Shown here one piece after another: positions 33,294 to 38,329 of a DNA stretch of 38,329 bases. How positions within the stretch are numbered: the first letter of the stretch is position 1; each line of letters opens with the position of its first letter. The stretch lies in assembly GCA_002291845.1 (NCBI GenBank), contig DBAU01000084.1, positions 1 to 38,329 on the forward strand, written 5' to 3'. The translations under genes and the position numbers were made by a program. The notes beneath the pieces were generated by a model, which was not told where the DNA came from, made no database searches, and worked only from the letters and a program-made list of their open reading frames with translations. Source of the stretch: Alphaproteobacteria bacterium UBA1002. GTDB taxonomy: Bacteria; Pseudomonadota; Alphaproteobacteria; Rickettsiales; UBA998.

Positions 33294-34304
33294 ATGGAAA
33301 AAATTATCATTGATGGCGATTGGGGCGGCGATGAAATGCAGCTCGCCGCCGTGCTTCTGGCGCACCCGGAAAAGGTGCAGGTGCTGGGCGCGACCTGCGT
33401 GTTTGGCAATACGCACCATGATCAGGTACAGGAAAATGCGCGTAACATTCTGCATTTCCTGAAAGCGGCGCACGTGCCGGTCTATCCTGGTGCCAAAGGG
33501 CCCAGTGATTCACCGCCACTGGATGGCGATGGCGCCCATGGCAGCGAGGGAATGGGAGAAGTGAGTCTCGCGCGCTCGCCTGCGCCGTATGAAACCACGG
33601 CAGCAGTGGATTTTATGCTCCACGCGTTGCGTACGCAGCCTGAAGGCACGGTCAGTATCACCGCCTCTGGCCCGCTGACCAACCTTGCGGAGGCATTCCG
33701 CCGCGAGCCGCAAACCATGCAACGCGTGAAGCAGATTATCATCATGGGCGGCTGCACAGAGGAGATGCCGGCGCATGATGTGCCGTCGCGGCGGGGGAAT
33801 ATCACGCATCACGCGGAATTTAACTTTCAGCAGGCCGCCGCTGACGCGCAGACGGTGATGCAAAGCGGCTTGCCGATCACGCTGCTACCCATGAACTGCA
33901 CTCACCAGCTCACCTGTACGCCGGAGCGGCAAGCACGGGTTGCGCAGGCCTATCAGACGCGCCCGGCGGTGAAGCAGGCCTTGCTTGGGATGATGACGGC
34001 TCCGGCAGCCATCGACCGGGAGAAATTCAACAGCGCCCCGGTGATGCATGATGTGCATTGCGCTCTGTATTTATTGCATCCCGAGCAGTATGAAACCGTG
34101 CGCGGCTCGGTGCAGGTGCATGCGAAAGATAATCTCCATACCGCTGAATCGCGCACAGGCCGCAGCGATTTTTCGCCCCATCCGCAAAGCGCGACCCAGG
34201 TAGCAACGGCTATTAAGGATCCTGACGCGCTGTTTGACGTGCTGATGCACAGCCTGTCCACATGCTTGCCGCCACAACACGAAACCGGGCGTGGTCTTGC
34301 CTGA
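33294..34304 (+). CDS. Nucleoside hydrolase (inosine/uridine-preferring family)
   Basis: 336 residues; cleaves the N-glycosidic bond of nucleosides. The N-terminal calcium site reads IIIDGDWGGDEM: D9 and D13 match D10 and D14 of the Crithidia enzyme, but D15 is replaced by E14. Other family features are intact: ASGPLTNLAEAF, IIIMGG, the AEFN segment and the C-terminal HD pair in APVMHDVHCALYLLHPE, matching H241/D242. The substrate is unclear because of the altered site. It stands alone, with the ATG at 33294 and a weak GGCG-type purine region before it. Confidence 0.9.
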   Translation: MEKIIIDGDWGGDEMQLAAVLLAHPEKVQVLGATCVFGNTHHDQVQENARNILHFLKAAHVPVYPGAKGPSDSPPLDGDGAHGSEGMGEVSLARSPAPYETTAAVDFMLHALRTQPEGTVSITASGPLTNLAEAFRREPQTMQRVKQIIIMGGCTEEMPAHDVPSRRGNITHHAEFNFQQAAADAQTVMQSGLPITLLPMNCTHQLTCTPERQARVAQAYQTRPAVKQALLGMMTAPAAIDREKFNSAPVMHDVHCALYLLHPEQYETVRGSVQVHAKDNLHTAESRTGRSDFSPHPQSATQVATAIKDPDALFDVLMHSLSTCLPPQHETGRGLA

Positions 34305-34348
34305 AGCGGAGACTTCGGAAAAATAATAAAAAAAAACGGGGGAGAGAA

Positions 34349-34424
34349 TGGTGCCCAGAGCCGGAATCGAACCAGCGACACAGGGATTTTCAATCCCTTG
34401 CTCTACCAACTGAGCTATCTGGGC
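34349..34424 (-). tRNA. tRNA-Phe (anticodon GAA)
   Basis: A 76-base cloverleaf on the minus strand with encoded CCA. The anticodon stem AGGGA/TCCCT encloses TTGAAAA, giving anticodon GAA. The acceptor stem GCCCAGA/TCTGGGC and T arm GCTGG-TTCGATT-CCGGC pair fully. A run of nine T on the minus strand soon after the 3' end could end transcription. No integrase is next to it. Confidence 0.98.
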
Positions 34425-34494
34425 ACTCCGTCCTTGCGGATGGAAGTGGCGTTATAGCCAATGACACGCAGCCTGTCTAGGGGCATGTGCGGCA

Positions 34495-34665
34495 TTAGCC
34501 GTGATCTTCATCCTCATCCGGGGGAAGGCTGTCTTCTTCTAGCACGGGTACGGCGTAGCGGCCCGTAAACCAGCGGCCGAGGTCAAGATCGGCGCAGCGC
34601 GGCGAACAAAACGGCGTGTGTTTCTGGTCGGAGGTAGCCTGGCAAACGGGGCAGCGGGAGGTCAT
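34495..34665 (-). CDS. yacG: DNA gyrase inhibitor YacG (zinc-binding)
   Basis: 56 residues from the ATG at 34665; the upstream in-frame codon at 34692 is a TTG. The zinc site is CPVC (with CxxC spacing) and FCSPRCADLDLGRWF, followed by an acidic tail (EEDSLPPDEDEDHG), which matches YacG. In E. coli YacG binds GyrB and blocks DNA binding. The start overlaps the trhO stop as ATGA, so its translation is coupled to that gene. Confidence 0.93.
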   Translation of the reverse strand: MTSRCPVCQATSDQKHTPFCSPRCADLDLGRWFTGRYAVPVLEEDSLPPDEDEDHG

Positions 34666-35597
34666 GCGTTCGATGGGGGGTAATGGGGACAATGGGGGCA
34701 GGATTCACCCGCGCGGTAATCGGGATGGGTGCGGTCAGCTGGGGTGAGCGGATGGCCACAGGCAGGGCAGGCGGTGATGCTTGTATCCGGCACCAGCCCA
34801 TGGCCCACCGCAATGCGCTCATCAAAGACGTAGCAGCTACCTTCCCACAGGCTTTGCTCCGCTGGGACTTTCTCAAGATAATTCAGGATGCCGCCCTCCA
34901 GATGGTACACCTCTTCAAAGCCCTGCTCTAGCAGCCAGGCGGTGTATTTCTCGCAGCGTATCCCGCCGGTGCAGAAGCTGGCGACGCGGCGTTGGTGGCG
35001 TGGGTCATAATGCGTGCGCGTGAAGGCGGGCAGCTGGGTGAATTTGCGCGTTTGCGGATCGACCGCACCGCGAAAGCTGCCCAGGTAAGCCTCGTAGCTA
35101 TTGCGCGCGTCAATCACTACCACATCCGGCTGTTGCAGCAGTTCGTTCCATTGCTCCGGCGGGACATAGGTGCCCACCTGCCGCGCCGGATGGGCTGGCT
35201 CGCCGAGGGAGATCAGTTCCTTCTTTAGTTTCACCTTGGCGCGGCCAAAGGGCAGGGTGTCGTGCGTGCTGGTTTTGACGGTCAGCGGCGCGATGCCGGG
35301 AAGCGTAGCCAACATGGTATGCAGTTGCGCCAGCGCTGACTCACTGCCCGAGACCGTTGCATTCAGCCCCTCCGCCGCAAGCAGGATGGTGCCGCGAATG
35401 GCTTCGCGTTCCATGCAGGCTAGCAAGGGGGCCTTCCACTCCCGGTAGGCGGGGAAATCAAAAAACTGGTAGAAGGTGTGGATAATGTACGTCAACGGCA
35501 AGCCTTGCGGGTGATGATGCGCTTCTAGCAAATGCCGCGCGGCGGAGAAACGGGAAAAATCAGGCGACGCCGCGCGGGGTGGCGGGCGCATTCTCAC
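34662..35597 (-). CDS. trhO: tRNA uridine(34) hydroxylase TrhO (rhodanese-like, YceA family)
   Basis: Hydroxylates uridine 34 of certain tRNAs in an oxygen-dependent reaction. After an N-terminal acylphosphatase-like domain (YIIHTFYQFFDFPAYREWKA, GLNATVSG), a rhodanese domain follows with the catalytic loop FCTGGIRCEK. The C-terminus has CPACGH and CPHCPHYPP zinc-like cysteines, typical of the family. The frame starts at a GTG at 35597, overlapping the Nudix gene by 38 bases, but the conserved part begins around residue 35 (TTG at 35495), so the true start is uncertain. Confidence 0.92.
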   Translation of the reverse strand: MRMRPPPRAASPDFSRFSAARHLLEAHHHPQGLPLTYIIHTFYQFFDFPAYREWKAPLLACMEREAIRGTILLAAEGLNATVSGSESALAQLHTMLATLPGIAPLTVKTSTHDTLPFGRAKVKLKKELISLGEPAHPARQVGTYVPPEQWNELLQQPDVVVIDARNSYEAYLGSFRGAVDPQTRKFTQLPAFTRTHYDPRHQRRVASFCTGGIRCEKYTAWLLEQGFEEVYHLEGGILNYLEKVPAEQSLWEGSCYVFDERIAVGHGLVPDTSITACPACGHPLTPADRTHPDYRAGESCPHCPHYPPSNA

Positions 35598-36711
35598 CCG
35601 CGGCTTGCTGGCTCACCATCTGTGTCCATTTGCCCGCGGTTGGCGTTTCCTGCTTCATGAAGCGGTCAAGATACGCCACCTGTTCGCGATGCAGCGCATC
35701 CGCCTGCGGGCCAAGGGCGGTCGAGGGAACCGCCGCTGGTGCTTCCTGATAACCGTGCATTTTCTGGCGCTCCAGCAAAAGCTGTGTGCGTGCCGCGGAG
35801 ACGGCTTTATCAAGCATGGCACCGTGGTCATCACGCACGGGCAGATGCTTATGCTGGCCGTTCACCCCGATATTGATGTGATAGCGTGAGACGGTGCTGC
35901 CGAAGGCCTGCGGCGGTGTATCCGGGTGGTATTCAAAATCGCGGGCATTCACCCACCTGATCTCGGCGGCGTCACTGCTGGCTTTCATCGAGCGCTTCAG
36001 CGCTTCGAAATCGGCTTTGCTGCCAGTCATGTTTACATGGCGGAAATCCACCACCGGATGTTCACGTGGATCGCCATTCACGCCATATTCCGAACCCACG
36101 CCAAGGGATTTTGGCTCGTAATGCTCGGGCAGAATCAGGTTGGTCTCCTCCCGTACTTCGCGGCGGGCGGTGGCGGCCAGGTCTTTATCGAACGGCCGGG
36201 TGGTCACATTCGGCTCATTGGGCGTGTGCGCTTCCAGATGCCCGCCAGGGAGGATGAATTCTTCTTTCATGCCGAGTTCCGGGCGGCTGGGGTCTTTCAG
36301 CTTACGCTCCAGCAGTACAAACACTTCCTGCGTTTCGGGAATGGCATACGTGACCGCCACATCCGTAACGACCGTCGCTTTGGGATATGGAGATACATAC
36401 ACAGCATTCCCCGCGGCGCCGCCGGGTAATTCAGCATCCTGCAACGTCGCAAATGGATCACGGAATACGGCCCCGTACTCGCTGCGTCCCTGAGGAGTGC
36501 TATAGGTAAGTGCTGTGACCAAAGATTCGCGCAATTTATTACGTTCTTGCTCGCTACCAGCATAGCGATTCACGATCCCCAGAATGCTGTCGCGGACTTT
36601 CTGCAGTTCGAGCAGATTGGGGTCGGCCAGCACCGCGCCTGCCTGTGTCTGGTGGGGCTGCATGGGGTGATCATGTGGAGTCTGCATCATAGGCTTATAA
36701 TTTTTAACCAT
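35560..36711 (-). CDS. Nudix hydrolase-like protein with an enlarged Nudix box
   Basis: 383 residues, longer than usual. A Nudix fold lies at about 105-260: VVTDVAVTYAIPE, then FILPGGHLEAH and ARREVREETNL (183-192). Between the GGHLE and REVREET halves of the Nudix box there are about 23 residues instead of the usual 7, and the closing EExGU is EETNL. The N-terminal ~95 and C-terminal ~100 residues are not recognised; the C-terminus is helical and charged. The substrate cannot be told. The start at 36711 has no ribosome site; the ATG at residue 8 or 9 is possible. Confidence 0.82.
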   Translation of the reverse strand: MVKNYKPMMQTPHDHPMQPHQTQAGAVLADPNLLELQKVRDSILGIVNRYAGSEQERNKLRESLVTALTYSTPQGRSEYGAVFRDPFATLQDAELPGGAAGNAVYVSPYPKATVVTDVAVTYAIPETQEVFVLLERKLKDPSRPELGMKEEFILPGGHLEAHTPNEPNVTTRPFDKDLAATARREVREETNLILPEHYEPKSLGVGSEYGVNGDPREHPVVDFRHVNMTGSKADFEALKRSMKASSDAAEIRWVNARDFEYHPDTPPQAFGSTVSRYHINIGVNGQHKHLPVRDDHGAMLDKAVSAARTQLLLERQKMHGYQEAPAAVPSTALGPQADALHREQVAYLDRFMKQETPTAGKWTQMVSQQAAGENAPATPRGVA

Positions 36712-36761
36712 TTTTGATGACTTCGCACGTGAAGATTCTGTGACGTTTGGTGTCGGGATGG

Positions 36762-37445
36762 TTATATAAGCCCATGACTTTTAAATGAATAATGACCTTT
36801 TCTAGCAATGACCAGATGGTCATGCACGCGAATATTAAACGGCTGAGCAGCTTGTACTACCTGCTTGGTCATCTCAATATCTTCTTTGCTCGGCGTGGGA
36901 TTTCCACTGGGGTGGTTATGCACCAGTATGATGGCTGAGGCCCCATGATCCAACGCACGTTTGAGGATCTCTCGCGGATAAACCGCCGTCTGGTCTACCG
37001 TTCCACGTTGCTGAATTTCATCCGCAATCAGGTGATTGCCGCGATTGAGAAACAGCACGCGGAATTCCTCAACCTTCTTTTCTGCCATGGTTAATCGGCA
37101 GTAGTCCAGCAGCGCGGTCCATGATTGAATCACCGGTTTGTCCTGTATTTCCTGTTGCAGTAATAGCTCGGTGGCGGATTCAACAACTTTCAGCGCAGCA
37201 ACCACAGAGCTGCCTACGCCTTCCACTTTCAACAACTCATTCACGGGAGCCGTGATGACCCCTCGAAAACTGCCAAATTGGCGAATCAAATGCTTGGCAA
37301 GCGGCTTTACATCCCCACGTGGTTTGGCGGCAAATAGCACCATTTCGAGCATCTCATACTCGGCCACTGCGATGCGTCCGCCATTTAAAAAACGTTCCCG
37401 CAAACGGCTTCGATGCCCTGCGCTTAAGTCGGTCGCATCACTCAT
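36762..37445 (-). CDS. radC: RadC family JAB-domain protein
   Basis: 227 residues. An N-terminal helix-hairpin-helix region (LLKVEGVGSSVVAALK) is followed by an MPN+/JAB domain with the zinc site E.. and HNHPSGNPTPSKED (the JAMM pattern H-x-H-x7-S-x2-D). The RadC name comes from an old repair assignment that was later withdrawn in E. coli; the biochemical function is unknown, though the JAMM fold implies a metallopeptidase or nuclease-type site. Divergent from purE and about 50 bases upstream of the Nudix gene. Confidence 0.95.
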   Translation of the reverse strand: MSDATDLSAGHRSRLRERFLNGGRIAVAEYEMLEMVLFAAKPRGDVKPLAKHLIRQFGSFRGVITAPVNELLKVEGVGSSVVAALKVVESATELLLQQEIQDKPVIQSWTALLDYCRLTMAEKKVEEFRVLFLNRGNHLIADEIQQRGTVDQTAVYPREILKRALDHGASAIILVHNHPSGNPTPSKEDIEMTKQVVQAAQPFNIRVHDHLVIARKGHYSFKSHGLI

Positions 37446-37511
37446 GTGGAAATTACTTTCCTTAGACAGGGGTTTTCGCTATGTTCCCGCCTTCGCAAAT
37501 GAGCAAAAAAT

Positions 37512-38006
37512 ATGCAGGAAAAAGCCATACATGTAGGCATTATTATGGGCAGTCAGTCTGACTGGTCAACCATGAAACACGCCGCTGCCATCCTTGAGCA
37601 GCTGGAGGTGACGCATGAATGCCGGATAGTTTCTGCGCATCGCACCCCACAGCGGTTGTATGAGTACGCACGTTCCGCCGAGTCACGCGGCATTCATGTT
37701 ATTATTGCTGGGGCGGGGGGTGCCGCGCATTTGCCTGGGATGACGGCGGCATTGACCCATCTGCCTGTACTGGGGGTCCCCGTGCGAAGCGAGGCTTTGG
37801 ATGGCATGGATAGCCTTCTATCTATCGTTCAGATGCCGGGGGGAATTCCCGTAGGTACTTTGGCAATTGGTCCGGCCGGTGCAAAAAATGCGGCGTTGCT
37901 GGCGGCTTCAATCCTCGCGCTAAACGATGCATCCCTGCGTGAACGCCTGAAAAATTTTCGCACAGCGCAGACTGATGGCGTTGCAGAAGCGCCTAGTGCC
38001 AGCTAA
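37512..38006 (+). CDS. purE: N5-carboxyaminoimidazole ribonucleotide mutase (class I PurE)
   Basis: Converts N5-CAIR to CAIR in purine synthesis. 164 residues: the substrate loop GIIMGSQSDWSTM, the catalytic-His segment ECRIVSAHRTPQRLYEYA, AGAGGAAHLPGM and VPVRSEALDGMDSLLSIVQM are all typical of class I PurE (the mutase type that works after PurK). A short tail follows. It is followed by purK after 3 bases, the usual purEK operon. The ribosome site before the ATG at 37512 is weak. Confidence 0.97.
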   Translation: MQEKAIHVGIIMGSQSDWSTMKHAAAILEQLEVTHECRIVSAHRTPQRLYEYARSAESRGIHVIIAGAGGAAHLPGMTAALTHLPVLGVPVRSEALDGMDSLLSIVQMPGGIPVGTLAIGPAGAKNAALLAASILALNDASLRERLKNFRTAQTDGVAEAPSAS

Positions 38007-38009
38007 GCC

Positions 38010-38329
38010 ATGAGCCCCTTACCCCCAGGCGCCCGCATTGGGATACTCGGCGGTGGTCAGCTCGGCCGCATGATGAGTATGGCCGCGGCACGTCTTGGCT
38101 ATCACGTGCACATTTTTACTCCTGAAACAGATTCTCCGGCCGAGGAGGTGTCGCGTGCGACAACGGTAGCACCCTATGATGATGAAGACGCATTGGCGCG
38201 TTTTGCGGCATCTGTGGATGTGGTGACGCTGGAGTTTGAAAATATTCCTGTGGCGTCTCTGCGAGCATTAGAGCGTCACGTACGGGTGATGCCAGGGGCT
38301 GACTTACTGGAAGTCACGCAGCACCGCGC
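38010..38329 (+). CDS. purK: N5-carboxyaminoimidazole ribonucleotide synthase PurK (partial)
   Basis: The first ~106 codons, running off the right edge. The ATP-grasp N-terminal domain is clear: IGILGGGQLGRMMSMAAARL, then YHVHIFTPETDSPAEEVS, DVVTLEFENIPVASL. PurK makes N5-CAIR from AIR, ATP and bicarbonate, the substrate of the upstream PurE. The ATG at 38010 lies 3 bases after the purE stop. Confidence 0.95.
   Translation, partial: MSPLPPGARIGILGGGQLGRMMSMAAARLGYHVHIFTPETDSPAEEVSRATTVAPYDDEDALARFAASVDVVTLEFENIPVASLRALERHVRVMPGADLLEVTQHR

Overview
The window looks like an alphaproteobacterial chromosome of moderate GC content. The evidence is the alphaproteobacterial flagellar layout (flgF-flgG-flgA-flgH facing fliL-fliM, a DUF6468-like gene and a MotE-like gene), a magnesium-type HemB, a D,D-carboxypeptidase with a SPOR tail, and small DUF families (DUF2805, DUF3768, DUF6362-like) common in that class. 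I cannot name the genus; a Rhodospirillales- or Micavibrio-like lineage is only a guess.

Layout. 1-13.4 kb is mostly housekeeping: a membrane protein cut by the window edge, trpS, an unrecognised 393-aa protein, hemB, a pilin-like protein, a BMP-family nucleoside-type binding protein, an Xaa-Pro aminopeptidase, a UvrD/PcrA helicase sharing its start site with a GNAT acetyltransferase, a D,D-carboxypeptidase and a small unknown protein closed by a strong bidirectional terminator. 13.4-19.8 kb holds two divergent flagellar operons (rod and L/P-ring genes to the left, the FliL/FliM motor-switch genes to the right). A sulfotransferase-like gene with a coiled-coil tail follows.

21.0-31.0 kb is an integrated accessory element at a tRNA-Ala(GGC) gene. 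A large serine recombinase reads into the tRNA from the opposite strand, so its last ~21 codons are tRNA antisense. Inside are remnants of a lambda-like prophage: a Nu1-type small terminase, a GpA large terminase cut off and fused by deletion to a minor tail protein, a gpZ-like tail protein, a DUF6362-like protein and a protein with a DnaA domain-I-like end. There is also cargo: two methyltransferase-like genes (one 5' truncated), a HAD-like phosphatase, DUF3768, an HNH nuclease and a lone receiver protein. The right end carries three related ~90-bp repeats, all readable on the minus strand as a peptide of the form VVxSG...L.E.IQ...LFDS. Two of them have clear internal inverted repeats. One forms the C-terminus of the HNH protein; the other two are orphans flanking the receiver gene. 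All three end in a 16-bp sequence resembling the tRNA-Ala 3' end. This is the least explained structure in the window.

31.1-38.3 kb returns to ordinary chromosome: a DUF2805 protein, an SDR oxidoreductase, a zinc-ribbon methyltransferase, a nucleoside hydrolase, tRNA-Phe, a Nudix-trhO-yacG overlapping operon, radC, and purE-purK (cut by the window edge).
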